Source: Alopecurus myosuroides (lineage: Eukaryota > Streptophyta > Magnoliopsida > Poales > Poaceae). From it: 64,000 nt of DNA. The translations under genes were made by a program, and so were the position numbers. The DNA is taken from NCBI GenBank assembly GCA_028641055.1, contig CM054060.1, positions 241,456,833-241,520,832 of the forward strand, in the 5' to 3' direction. Below are positions 19,311-30,318 of the stretch, piece by piece; position 1 is the stretch's first letter, and every line of letters begins with the position of its first letter. The notes under the pieces were generated by a model. The model worked only from the letters and a program-made list of their open reading frames with translations. It had not been told where the DNA came from and did no database searches.

Positions 19311-22300
19311 TTTCTCCGCCAACCCGGAGCCAATGATGGCTACGCGGTCGGGGAACTCGGGGTCGACCTGGACCTTCTTGGTCTCCTGAGATGCCTGGAA
19401 TGCGGTCCCGTGCTGGGTACTCGGCACGCCTTGCGCGCCAGCTTGCGCGGATTGCGCCATAGCCACCATCGACTCCGCCAACTGGGAACCAGCAGAGGCA
19501 CACTCCATGGACTTCTTGTAATCACCAGAGATTGTAATGATGCCATTGGGACCAGGGATCTTCATCTTCATATATGCAACATGGGTAGAGGCCATGAACT
19601 TGCTCAGAGCAGGCCTGCCGAGTAGAGCATGGTAGGGACTCTGATGATCCACCACCTCGAACTGCAGGCGCTCTGTGCGGCAGTTATCCCTGGTGCCGAA
19701 TAGCACATCTATCCACACTCGGCCAATCGGGTTGCACGAGATTCCGGGCACAATGCCATGGAAAGTGGTCTTGCTGGGCAGCATCATGTTCTCGGCCAGG
19801 CCAAGCTTCTCGAGTGTGTCCTTGTACACGATGTTGATGCTGCTGCCGTTGTCGATTAGCACCTTGCTGAACCTCACATTCTTCTCGGGGCCCAGGAAGG
19901 TAGGATCCAGCACCAAGGCATAGCTACCCGGATTGGGCATCACCTTGGGATGATCTGCTCGGGACCACCTGATTTCCTGGTCACACCAATACATGTAGTG
20001 AGGGACAGCAGGAATCACTGCATTGACCTCCATGGCACGCCTGTGCTGTGATTGCTTGTCGACTGGTTCAGAGGTGAAGATCATGTAGCTCTCGTGGTGC
20101 TCTTGGTACTGGTTGGAGTCTCCGCCCCCATTGTTGCTGTTGTTGTTGTTGTTGCCCTGGTAGTTGTTGTTGCCTCTGTTGTTGTTGTTGCGGTTGTAGT
20201 TGTTGTTGTTGTTGCGGTAGCCCTCATTGTTGAAGTTGCGGTTGGCTCCTAAAGCCACTTGGTTCACATTCTCTCTTCTCGGGTACACTGGCGGCCGAGC
20301 TGCGGGTGCTCGAGTAGGCTGCACATTGGCATTGGCCGCTGGCAGAGGAGGAGGAGGAGGCAAGCCATCACTCTTGATCACATCCCACCACTCGCACTGC
20401 CGAGTAGTGTGGTTAGCAGGCCTCGAGGGGTGGTGAGTGTGAAAACTGCATGGGCCATCTTTCATGTCATCAAAGACAAACTTCTTCGGCTGCTCGGAGT
20501 TTCCGCTACCCGACTGAGAGGTGCGAAATGGCTTCTTGTTGCCTTGGCCCTGGTTCTGGTTCTGCCCGTAGGCTCCAGCAGGTTTCTGCCTTTGGCTGCC
20601 ACCAGCTCCAACAGTCACTGCATTCACCTCTTCAGGATCATACCGAGTATCTATTCGGCGCTTGTTGCGGAACTCGTTGCGCTTGCTGTTGCTGAAGTTT
20701 CTTCTCGGCTCAGAGGAGTCCATCAGTGGCTGAGTTGGATCACCAAGTGCGTACTGATCCGCAATCTTGATGGTCTCCGCCAGAGTGTTCGGCATCTCCC
20801 TCTGCAATCTCTGCCACAACATGCTGCCATGCCTGCATCCCTGCGCAAACCATGTGATGGCCTGGGCTTCATTCACACCCTCACAGGTGTTCCTCAATGT
20901 ACTCCACCGAGTAAGATACTCGCGGTCTGTCTCGTCTTCTCGCTGCCTGCAAGCGGATAGCTGCTGTGGCCTATTCGGCCTCTTGTATGTGCTCGTGAAG
21001 TTGCTGATGAAGGCATCCGAGAAGTCCAGCCAGCAATTGATGCTGTTCTTGGGCAAGTTGTTGATCCAAGTGCGAGCTGGACCCTCTAGCATCTGCGGAA
21101 CATAGCGCACCGCCCATCTTCTGTTGCCGTTCGCGATATGGACCGCGGTGACATAGTCATTGAGCCAGTCTTCGGGCTTGGTGCTGCCATTGTAGCTCTT
21201 GGTGCCCCTTGCGAGCTGGAAGTTGTTCACGGATGGCTCGTTCATGATGCGCGGGCCAAAGCACTCGGGGCCTGGAGGACCCGTGTTCTCCAGCCGCGCC
21301 GACAAGCTGATCCGGTCCAACTGATGCCTCGCATCTCCAGGCGCCAGCATGCGCTTGCCAACACGATCATGGACATCATAGCCAGCCATCTCCATAGCCG
21401 AGTAGCCATCATCATATCTGTCCACCTGCACAGCTGCAGGCTGCTCCACCGGGTTGGCGACTGGTGCCACTGCGCGCGGCTGCTGCCTCTGCCGAGTAGG
21501 CGGAGCAGCGGGACGCCGAGAAGGACCTGGACGCGCTTCATCTCGGGCCTGGCTTTGAGCTTGATGGTCTTGAGAGCCTGCTCTTGCAGCGTTGTGTTCC
21601 TGCCCGGGCTGCTGCGGCACAGCAAGCTGTCTCGCGGCAGCAGCCGGGTCGTACACCTGCATTTGCCTATCTCTGGCCGAACGTCCGCTGCGGCTCTTCT
21701 CGCGGCTGGGATGTGGAGACGAGGCCTGATCGTTAGATCTAGCCGCGTGCGAGTGCCCCACCTGCGAAGCTCCAGCACCCGGGTTGGCCTTCCGGAACTC
21801 CTCATTCTGCCTAGCAGCCTCCAACACCAACTCGTTGAGCCTTTCCTGCTGCCTAACGCGCGCGTCGCCGTCTAGGCGAGGCAACTCGGCAGCTACAGCC
21901 TCTGCAGCTCTAAGTGTCTTGGCGGGTGTGCTATATCTGGGCCTAGTGGAGGTGTTTGCGGTGGCGGACTGAGCAGGAACCTCTACAACTGTCGCCATCT
22001 TGGCACCAAGGTTGCGCCGAGTGGCACCTACTCTTCTAGCCCTCCTAGCGACTGGCGTGAAGCCGTGAGCTTTGTTGTACTCGAGCTGATCTAGACTCAA
22101 CTCCAACCTCACCTTATCCAACTCCGCCTGCTCGGCAAGCAGCTCCAGGCGTTGCCGCTCGAGCTGCTCCCTCATGGCTAGAAGCTCGATGTCGGTGGGA
22201 GTCGGCATGCCAAGTCGCCCAGCCGACGCGGGAACAGTCGTAGAAGTGGAAGGCGGCAAGTTGCACTCCTTCTCGTAGGGCCGGTGAGTCCTGCCACCAG

Positions 22301-22826
22301 CACCCGGTGCAGCAAGATCCTCGACGACGGCCGCAGCGCCAGTAGCGGCTGCGCCAGCGTTTGCCGCCAAGCGAGTCACCATCACCTCAGCGCAGTTCGC
22401 AGAGCGGCACGCGGGCCTTCCGCGAGCAGCGATCACCGCGGGAGGATCCTCCGCGTCATGCACCAGCTCGGGGTACGCGGGATTGGCGACGGTGGCGACG
22501 TAGACGAGGTGAGAGCCGAAGGAGATCACCGAGCCGCCCTCCGGCATGGCCCTGCCGCCGAAATCGCCGGCGTTGTCGATGACGAAGTCGAAGGAGCCGA
22601 ATCTGTGGACAAGGCCACAGACCACGCGCTCCGCTGAAGAAGATCCCGTCCGAACAGAAACTCCAACCAGCGCCGCTGGCTGCCCCACGGTGGGCGCCAA
22701 CTGTCGTGGTGGTGTCACGGCAGATGCCATGGGATGGCTAAAGATGTGGGGACGAAGGACGCTGGAGGTGCTCGGGGAGGGATCACGCGACGAGTAGCCG
22801 CGTGAGGTATGAGGTAAACACTGCAA
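19308..22826 (-). CDS. gag: Element B gag-protease polyprotein
   Basis: 1172 codons. The Met at 22826 lies in U5 of the LTR, and the frame crosses the LTR end and primer site (PRQLAPTVG). Residues about 530-680 form the Gypsy capsid-type domain (WLNDYV, ARTWINNLP). A Cys/His knuckle-like stretch (CSFHTHHPSRPANHTTRQC) lies near 795. A poly-Asn segment follows at about 860-900. The protease motif IDNGSSINIV is near 990. Upstream, residues about 200-450 are Arg/Ala/Gln-rich and probably disordered. The frame ends at a UAG directly before pol. The TATA motif at 23043-23051 is upstream of the Met, so the LTR transcript should include it. An alternative start is any later Met (for example MASAV, still in the LTR); the exact start is uncertain. 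Confidence 0.88.
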   Translation of the reverse strand: MQCLPHTSRGYSSRDPSPSTSSVLRPHIFSHPMASAVTPPRQLAPTVGQPAALVGVSVRTGSSSAERVVCGLVHRFGSFDFVIDNAGDFGGRAMPEGGSVISFGSHLVYVATVANPAYPELVHDAEDPPAVIAARGRPACRSANCAEVMVTRLAANAGAAATGAAAVVEDLAAPGAGGRTHRPYEKECNLPPSTSTTVPASAGRLGMPTPTDIELLAMREQLERQRLELLAEQAELDKVRLELSLDQLEYNKAHGFTPVARRARRVGATRRNLGAKMATVVEVPAQSATANTSTRPRYSTPAKTLRAAEAVAAELPRLDGDARVRQQERLNELVLEAARQNEEFRKANPGAGASQVGHSHAARSNDQASSPHPSREKSRSGRSARDRQMQVYDPAAAARQLAVPQQPGQEHNAARAGSQDHQAQSQARDEARPGPSRRPAAPPTRQRQQPRAVAPVANPVEQPAAVQVDRYDDGYSAMEMAGYDVHDRVGKRMLAPGDARHQLDRISLSARLENTGPPGPECFGPRIMNEPSVNNFQLARGTKSYNGSTKPEDWLNDYVTAVHIANGNRRWAVRYVPQMLEGPARTWINNLPKNSINCWLDFSDAFISNFTSTYKRPNRPQQLSACRQREDETDREYLTRWSTLRNTCEGVNEAQAITWFAQGCRHGSMLWQRLQREMPNTLAETIKIADQYALGDPTQPLMDSSEPRRNFSNSKRNEFRNKRRIDTRYDPEEVNAVTVGAGGSQRQKPAGAYGQNQNQGQGNKKPFRTSQSGSGNSEQPKKFVFDDMKDGPCSFHTHHPSRPANHTTRQCEWWDVIKSDGLPPPPPLPAANANVQPTRAPAARPPVYPRRENVNQVALGANRNFNNEGYRNNNNNYNRNNNNRGNNNYQGNNNNNSNNGGGDSNQYQEHHESYMIFTSEPVDKQSQHRRAMEVNAVIPAVPHYMYWCDQEIRWSRADHPKVMPNPGSYALVLDPTFLGPEKNVRFSKVLIDNGSSINIVYKDTLEKLGLAENMMLPSKTTFHGIVPGISCNPIGRVWIDVLFGTRDNCRTERLQFEVVDHQSPYHALLGRPALSKFMASTHVAYMKMKIPGPNGIITISGDYKKSMECASAGSQLAESMVAMAQSAQAGAQGVPSTQHGTAFQASQETKKVQVDPEFPDRVAIIGSGLAEK
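20131..20240 (-). repeat. GTT/AAC-rich microsatellite coding poly-Asn in gag of element B
   Basis: Runs of gttgttgtt on the plus strand encode Asn stretches between the zinc-knuckle-like region and the protease. It is likely a flexible linker prone to length change. Confidence 0.85.
22683..22699 (-). other. Primer binding site of element B
   Basis: The minus strand reads TGGCGCCCACCGTGGGG, identical to A and C, two bases inside the LTR end at 22702. Confidence 0.85.
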
Positions 22827-23580
22827 ACAACACGATCTACCCAGGTTCAGGGCCCTCGTGAGGAGGTAAAACCCCTACTCCTGCCTTTCTCTATGTATTC
22901 TGGTGTCTCACCGAGTAGCCACAGTACAATGTTCTTGCTACCGAGTAGCCACTCTCCTCTCTACGTGATGAACTAGGTCAAGAATTAGGTCACAATGTGT
23001 TCTAGCATGCGATCGATCCCTCACGCAGGAGGCGGCGGGGCACCTTATATACCCGGTGCCCAGCCGGATACGTCCAAACATGGACAAGTGTCGACATAGT
23101 GTGTACATCGTCCTTCTTCCGGGTTCCCGCTGACAGCTTTGGTTCCTAACCTTGGCTGCATCCGGAAAGTCGTTGGGCAAAACCAAGGGGACAGACTGGT
23201 ATCACTGTGCCAAATACAGACTGGGGCCCCCTTATCCTGCGACCGCCTGCTTCCATGCTGTCACTGTCTGGCAGGCCGGTCCCAGGTGAACAGTAGTTCG
23301 AATAGTGCCAAGTACGGACCCGGGATACGCGGGATCCTGTGTCAGAACGGCTCCTTTGACTTTCTGGCCCGAGTAGGTTCCCGCCAATTTTACTCGGGCC
23401 AACTCTTCTACTCGAATGGACAGAACTTGATTGATTCTTTCTTCTGGTCATCTTGAGGTGAGACCGAGTAGCAGTCGACCGGGTAGCAAGTACCGGGTAG
23501 GCGGCTACTCGACCAAACCTCTCTTCTGACAGTTGCCTTTACCACTTGCCTTTACCCTACTCGGGGGTAACCCCCCGACA
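22702..23580 (-). repeat. 5' LTR of element B
   Basis: 879 bp, TGTCGGGG...CCACGACA on the minus strand. The TATA motif TATATAAGG is at 23043-23051 (minus). It contains the gag start codon at 22826. The right flank CCTGG (23581-23585) should recur as the target duplication left of the window. Confidence 0.93.
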
Positions 23581-25877
23581 CCTGGGATGGCACCTGAACC
23601 TACCTTGCATATCTTTGACATCCTTCACAAGTTTTCGCTATTTTTTCTGCGTCAGCATTTGCGGTAAGCCAGAAAAAACCATGTCTGAAAGCCTTTTTGA
23701 CCAAAGATCTTGAACTTGCGTGATGGCCGCAATATCCTGAGTGAATTTCCCTCAAGATTTGACATCCTTCTTCTGGAGAAACATATCTCTGAAAGATTCC
23801 AGTCGCGCTTCTCTTATATAACTCACCATTTGTAATTGTATATGATTTTGACCTTCTGATAACCTATCGAGCCATAACCTCGTCCTGCGGGAGTTCACTT
23901 CTTGTAAGGTACGCCAAGTATGGTTCAGTCCACTCTGGGATTGTATGCAGCGCTGCTACTAATTCTAACTCTGGATCTGGGTTTGCTAGGTCTTCCTCTG
24001 TTGTAATTTTAACCGATGGGCTATGAATCTCATCCAGAAAAACGTTAGGTGGAACCTGTTTCTTTTGGGAACCTAGACGAGCTAGTGCGTCAGCTGCTTC
24101 ATTGAGACGTCGATCAATATGATCAACCTGATATCCCTGAAAGTATCCAGCTAGCTGGGTAACCGCTCGCCTATAGGCTGCCATGACTGGGTCTTTAGAA
24201 TCTCGGGTTCCTGTAACTTGTTGAGAAACAAGGTCTGAATCACCCAAACATCGAATCCGGGTTACGCTCATCTCCTTTGCGATTCGAAGTCCATGGAGCA
24301 AAGCTTCATACTCTGCTGCATTATTAGTGCATTTGAATGAAATTTGTAAGACGTAGTGAAACTTATCACCTCTTGGGGATGTTAGCACCACACGAGCTCC
24401 TGAACCTTCCAGTTGTCGAGACCCGTCAAAATGCATAGTCCAGTATTTAGTATCAGGCTTATCCGGTGGAACTTGTAACTGTGTCCAGTCATTTATAAAT
24501 TCGATCAATACTTGAGACTTTATTGCAGTCCTTGGCTCGTATTTAATGTGATACGGCCCCATCTCAATATCCCATTTTGCAACTCTCCCTGTTGCTTCTT
24601 TGTTCTGAATAATATCAGACAAAGGTGCTGAACCAACCACGGTAATAGGATATTCCTGAAAATAATGTTTCATCTTACGACTAGCCATGAAGACCCCCAA
24701 AACTAACTTTTGCCAATGCGGGTAACGTTTCCTAGAGTCTGTCAAAACCTCGCAGACATAGTAAACCGGCCGCTGGACAAGACCTTCTTTTCCTTCCATC
24801 TTACGTTCCACAACTACCACCGCACTGACCACCCTGTTGTTTGCTGCTATGTATAACAACATGGGCTCTTTCTTCTCAGGAGCAGCCAAGATAGGCACAT
24901 TGGAAAGTTGTTTTTTCAAGGCCTTCAACGCCTCATCCGCTTCTTGATTCCATACGAAGGTGTTAGTTTTCTTCAAGAGTCGGTATAAAGGTATGACCTT
25001 TTCGCCTAACCTGCTTATAAACCACTTAAAGCAGCAACACAACCTGTAAGCTTCTGAACGTCCTTTAGGAAAACCGGCTTTTTCAGGTTATGTATGGCCT
25101 GATTTTTTCCGGGTTTGCTTCAATGCCTGTTTATGAAATAATGAATCCCAGTAACTTCCCAGTTGGTATGCCAAAAACACATTTTGGTTGATTGAGCTTC
25201 ATCTCGTACTTGCGTAAACAGGCAAACGTCTCTTCTAGGTCTGAGATCAAAGTGTCACCTTTCTGGGATTTGACCACTATGTCATCCACATAAGCGTGCA
25301 CATTTCGCCCAATCTGACTTTCCAAGCAATTTTGGATGCATCTCTGATAAGTTTATCCTGCATTTTTCAACCCAAAAGGCGTTGATGTATAACAAAAAGC
25401 TCCAAATGGGGGTAATGAATGAGGTCTTCTCTTGATCCTCTTCCTTCATTTTGATTTTATGATAACCTGAGTATGCATCCAGGAAACATAGCAATTCGCA
25501 ACCATCCGTAGAATCAATAATCTGATCGATACGGGGTAAAGAGAATGGGTCTTTAGGGCATGTTTGTTCAGGTTTGTGTAATCGATACATATTCTTTAAG
25601 TTCCGTTTTTCTTGAGTACCAGAACTGGATTGGCTAACCACTTTGGGTGTAACACCTCAATTATGAACCCTGCCGCAAGTAACCTAGCTATCTCTTCTCC
25701 AATTTCCTTTCTTCTCTCATCATTAAAACGACGGAGGAACCGACGAATAGGTTTTAGCTTAGGATCCACACTTAGACTGTGCTCAGCAAGTTCCCTTTGG
25801 ACACCTGGCATGTCAGAAGGTTTCCATGCAAAGATGTCACAATTCTCACGGAGGAACTTGATGAGCGCGCTTTCCTA
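23581..25877 (-). pseudogene. pol: Element D pol fragment (RT, RNase H, integrase zinc domain), interrupted
   Basis: The frame after the UAG at 25875-25877 gives the conserved ELAEHSL pol start, then RT pieces at 25811-25596, 25641-25282 and 25325-25131. A longer piece at 25042-23864 carries the RT end and RNase H (HFDGS, AEYEA, GDSDL, ADALA). Frameshifts fall near 25600, 25330 and 25050-25130, and a UAG near 23861 precedes the integrase zinc region (GHHAS, CEGCQRYAR at about 23770-23610). Element B's LTR begins right after this, so the integrase core is missing here. Inactive. Confidence 0.88.
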
Positions 25878-28800
25878 TTTTTTTTTTTGTCATATGAGCC
25901 CCCACGCTGAACTGCTTGGACGAGTCACCGGGGGTAAAGTCCACCAACTTAGTGTCTTGAGAAGATTGGAATTTTAACTTGGACTCAGCTGATGGCTTTT
26001 TGAGCGAGGTCATATCTTCTGGATCAACTTGCGACTTATACAGTTTCAACTCTTCTTCTGCACATGCAGTCTCTGCATATGTTGCATCACCTTCCTCGCA
26101 TTCCAAAGCTATGTCTCTGTCGCCATTGACAGTTATATTTCTGTTAGCTCCTGGCATCTTCAGTTTGAGGTAGACGTAGCAAGGCCTTGCCATGAATTTT
26201 GCATAAGCCGGTCGTCCAAACAAGGCATGATATGTACTTTTGAATTTTACCACCTCGAATGCTAACATCTCCGTCCTGTAATTTTCAAATACTCCAAAGG
26301 CAACTTCAAGGTATATTTTCCCAATAGGTTGTGCGGACTTACCAGGTACGATCCCATGGAACACAGTTGATGATGACTGGAGTTGTTTCTCCTGCAGGTT
26401 CATTCTTTTGAACGTGTCATAATAAAGTATGTTTATGCTGCTTCCTCCATCCATCAGTACTTTGACCAACTTATAACCTCCGACTTGCAGAGCCACAACT
26501 AGAGCTACGCTTCCCGGACTATCAACTCGGGAAGGATGATCCGTCCGACTCCAGGTTATGGGTTGTTCTGACCAATTGAGCCATCTAGGGACAGCAGAAG
26601 CTACCGTATTGACTGCACGCTTCTGCACCTTTCGTTCTCTCCTACATGAACTCGTAGTAAACACATGATATTGGCCTGAACTTAACTGATTCGGTTTTTT
26701 ATTGAAAACCGGAATTTCCTCCTTGGTGACCGCCGCCTTGGTTGTTTCACTGGTTACTCTGACCAGGATGACCCGGATTATGATTTCCAGGTCCAAGATT
26801 GCCAGGTCATGGGTGTCCCGCTCCCATGTTGCCTGAGTTACCTCCTCTGTTGTTTCCTGGTCCATAGTTATTATTTCCACTAGGCCTAAAGCCCTGCATA
26901 ATGAAGCAGTTTTCCCAGGAATGATTTGCTAACTTTCCGTTTTTGCTGTGTCTGGGGCATGGTCCTTTCAGAGCCTGCGGAGCTTGAGCAAAGCTGTTTG
27001 GTCAAAAAAATTGGTTTCCTCTGAAATTGTTACCCTGACGGTGGTTTCTGTAACATGTTTTTATGTTTGCCACTAGATCCGAGTTTCCTTCCCCATTTTT
27101 TGCTTGTTATTATTCGGGTTCTAGGGGTTGTTGTTGCTCTGATTCGGGTTCTGGCCACCCTTGGTCCCAGCTTTCTTTCCCTTTGCAGACTTCTCATCAT
27201 CCGAGTCTACGTCTTTTGTTTTGTCAGATTCCGCGTACTTGGTCATGGCATCCATTAACTCGCTCATATCATTCACGTATCGCTTGATGTGTCCCAGCTT
27301 ATGATTTAGCGGGTCAAATCTGCAATTCCTTTCCAATGCTATGACCGCCTGCTGAGCGGTGAGTCCGACGGATGAATGTATAATTTTCGCGACCCGCCAA
27401 GACCAGTGTTGAGCAGACTCCCCTTCCTTCTGAACATAGTTCTCTAAGTCTGTAATAGTCGTCGGCCGCTTGCATGTTCCTTGAATTTTTTTGATGAACT
27501 GGTCCTTCAACTCTTGCCAGCTATTAATCGAATTCGCGGGTAAGTTCTTTAACCAAGACTTCACAGGCCCTTCTAGCATCACACTTAAGTATCGCGCGCA
27601 CACTTCGTTGCTTACTTCCAATATCTCCATGGCCATCTCATACCCCTCTATCCAATCTGCAGGTTCCATGTCAGGCATGTAGTTTACAACTCTGCGAGGT
27701 CCCTTAAAATCAGTCGGTATTCTCTCGTTCCTGATCGCAGGACCAATACATTGAATTCCAATTCTCCGAGACTCGGCTTGAGCTGGGTTTGAGACCGTGT
27801 TTTGAGTCGGGTTTTTTACATGATCTGGATTCCTATTTTCCGGTTCTGCAACTCTATGTCCTGTATTTACAACTCTGGGCGCATAAGATACTACTTGCCT
27901 GGGTGGGTTAGGTTGCTGCCGGTTAGCATTCCTGGATCCTGTTGGGGCTGGTGAATTTCCACGGTGACTTCTTGGTAAAGCGCTCCTGCTATTATAGGGA
28001 GTTGAATGTATCCTGTCCTGATTACTGTAATTCAACTGCTGAACCACTGCTGTTTGTAGCATCTCAATGGCCCTCGGAGTTTCAATTCCATTAGGGTTAT
28101 TGGGGTCAACTGCAATCTGTGCCAGACTAGTTTTCACTGCCCAAATGTTATCCATTGGATTGTTGAAATGACCTGGAGGTGTATGAAACCTTTCTTGCAG
28201 AGGCTATGCTGGAGCCGGAACCGGATTCAGGTTACCATGTAGCTAGATGGGCGGCTAAACATGTTGGATGAACTGGAGCAGGAGTAAACGGCGGGTTCAT
28301 GGGGTGAACTGGGCCAGCCGGGTTATGAACTGCGGGGGTCCCAGCAGGGGACGTAAATAAATTCTGAAGGTTGGTTGGCTCTAGGCCTGCCCCGAACTCG
28401 TTGTTCAAACGAGTATGATGACGTCTATTCTGTATTGAAACTAACTCCCTTTGTCTCAAACTTAGTTGAATTCCTTCCCTTTCCAGACGCGTTGCTTCCT
28501 CCAGAACTTCTAAGCGAGCTTTGTTTATGCAGGTTGCCTCTTTCTCGATCTCCCGACGGGCATGAGTTATTTCCTATAGGAGCCTTTCTATCTCCGCGTT
28601 ACGCTGCGCCAAGTTTTCGGGGGTGATCGGAGTTGCCAAAATCACATTTAAGAATCCATTGCGGCCATCAACTCATGCCTTGGGTTATATGACGCAGACC
28701 CTATTAGGTCGATCACCGTCTCCCCTAGCCTAGAGCTGGTTCTTCCATGTCCTGTCAAAGGTGCCACCGTTGGTCCGGCTGGGGCTACCGTTGGCCCAGT

Positions 28801-29336
28801 ATGTGCTGTTCCTATGGTGCCTGGTGCTCCAAGAACCGGATTTGAGGTTGAAGCCTCGTTTGCAACCAGATTTCCCTCTGCGTCATACCTGGGCTCCGCA
28901 GGTCGTGTGGGCCCAGCCATATAAACAGCGGCGTGATAAGTTGCCTCTGCGAAACTCTGCGTATCCAATTCCAGGTCTCCTCCTAAATGGTCTCCAAAGA
29001 GCTGGTGGATAGAACCTGTTTCGTCGTGATCGTCATTGTTCTCAACTGAGGACTCTCCATCAGAATCCGCCACCATGGTCTTCTCAGACACCGAATCTGA
29101 TAGTTGGTCCGGTTCTGAAGTTGCGATCCCGACGTACCCAATGAAGACATGGATTTTCCGAAAGGGACATGAAGTCCTGATTCCACGGAGGCAAACTCAG
29201 GGCCCCACGTATCATGGTTGTAATAATTCCCACGCCGGCTCCTCCTGAGCCGTCCTATCGCGAGCTTCTTGATCCTAGGTAGGGCTCCTTCCGAAAAGAC
29301 GACGCTTCTGCGAGCATTTCCCAGGGTGGGCGCCAA
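25875..29336 (-). pseudogene. gag: Element D gag-protease, degenerate
   Basis: The capsid-type domain lies in 28155-27121 (WIEGYEMAM, KSWLKNLPANSINSW). Its N-terminal MDNIWAVK segment parallels MDNVYAAT in element C's gag. The protease lies in 26880-25846 (LMDGGSSINIL, ALFGRPAYAKFM). Earlier N-terminal pieces are at 29336-28983, 29091-28648 and 28459-28232, in different frames. The LTR ends in CGATAG where A, B and C have CGACAG, so the frame that crosses the primer site is closed by a UAG. An 11-base A run just before the gag-pro/pol UAG (25878-25888) shifts the frame. Confidence 0.85.
29320..29335 (-). other. Primer binding site of element D (mutated)
   Basis: The minus strand reads TGGCGCCCACCCTGGG, one change from A, B and C over 16 bases. 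Confidence 0.8.
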
Positions 29337-29337
29337 C

Positions 29338-29953
29338 TATCGTGGTTTTGTCACGGCAAGTGTCCTCATACGAGAACTAGATTGTGAGGCCATTGATTCT
29401 AAGAGAAACTTCGAAAGGGTTAAGGTGGAAACGAGAGACGCGAGTTTACCCAGGTTCGGCCCCTCTATTGAGGGAAAACCTACTCATGCCTTCTTACTAT
29501 TAGGGAACAAGGTCTTGATTACAAAGGGCGATTCCGGATCTCGATGTCTCGAGCTACCTTGCTGTTGGTTTAGAACATGTCTCTCTACGTCCCAGGGTCT
29601 CGCCTTATATAGTGGACGAGACCTCCGGGTTACAGGGAAGTCCAGGTCGCACCCGTCCTCAGAGTCCTAGCTTTATCTGGCTCCTGGCCGCCTCGCTCCG
29701 GTTCTTGTCATGACCCGGCTACTCCCCGCCAGCTTTGAACTGCCCTCCAGGCTCTCGGGCTTCCATGTCTTCCCTCCTGGTCCTTGGGCCGGTTCCTTCA
29801 TCCAGTCCGGGTTATACTCGCCGTAACCCGGTTTTTCTTGACTTAACCCGGCTCTTCTTGACATAACCCAGGTTAAGCATCTTAGACCGGATGGGATGAT
29901 CTCCAGTTTATATTGGCGGCTGGTAAGGCTCCCCCTTACCTATTCCCCCAACA
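29338..29953 (-). repeat. 5' LTR of element D
   Basis: 616 bp, TGTTGGGGG...CCACGATA on the minus strand (the terminal CA has decayed to TA). The TATA motif is at 29603-29611 (minus TATATAAGG). The outer edge abuts a truncated ORF at 29954. Confidence 0.85.
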
Positions 29954-30088
29954 GTCTCATTCCTCGAAAATAAGATTCAGCTGAAAGATAGGGAAATTGT
30001 TCTCCTCCATAGGGAACTCAAACTGGCCAAGCAAGGGACGTTCCTCCCAGAGCGGGGCTTCAAATTAAGCTCAATTGCTCCTGCGTGA
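29954..30088 (+). pseudogene. 3' tail of an unidentified coiled-coil ORF cut by element D
   Basis: 44 codons are open from the D boundary to a TGA at 30086-30088. The sequence (LENKIQLKDREIVLLHRELK...) has the heptad look of a coiled coil. The upstream part would lie beyond D and outside the window. Coiled-coil C-termini are common in plant transposon proteins, but I cannot assign a family. Confidence 0.4.
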
Positions 30089-30282
30089 GCATGTTTGGGG
30101 CTTGTCCCAGGCTACCTGCCATCCATTTATTTCAGTTTAAGACCTGATGTGTGTGCACTGGCAAGTTTATCGCAGATTTGTGTCGAACTATGTTTAAGTT
30201 GTGTTTACTAATTTTATATTTTATCTCAATAATTTGTTTCTTAAGAATGCTCATGAATATTTGGACTACGTTTGAAAGTAAT
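30089..30282. other. Noncoding flank before the CACTA element
   Basis: AT-rich sequence between the truncated ORF and the first CACTAC word. Possibly the 3' UTR of that ORF. Nothing else recognised. Confidence 0.4.
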
Positions 30283-30318
30283 CACTACAAAGGATATAGT
30301 TTGCAACAACATTTCTCA

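Larger units (their letters stand above)
8541..23580 (-). mobile_element. Element B: young, near-complete Tat-like Gypsy retrotransposon with antisense gene
   Basis: About 15 kb on the minus strand: 5' LTR 23580-22702, primer site, gag-pro, in-frame UAG, pol, plus-strand aORF, polypurine tract, 3' LTR 9389-8541. The two LTRs align without gaps over 849 bp with only five substitutions, which indicates recent insertion. The 3' LTR lacks its last 30 bp because element A sits there. The right flank is the integrase gene of element D, so B inserted into D. gag-pro and pol frames are both open. Confidence 0.93.
23581..29953 (-). mobile_element. Element D: old Tat-like Gypsy element split by element B
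   Basis: 5' LTR, primer site, gag, protease, RT, RNase H and the start of integrase are recognisable on the minus strand, but with many stops and shifts. Its gag and protease resemble those of elements A and C. The rest of its integrase, any antisense gene and the 3' LTR should lie left of the window, beyond A and B. Confidence 0.9.

Noticed and set aside
20052..20252. Val-rich frame on the plus strand over the GTT repeats
   Set aside because: Shadow of the poly-Asn coding stretch of gag on the minus strand.
21138..21875. Long plus-strand frame across B gag
   Set aside because: GC-rich shadow of the gag frame; no domain or splice support.
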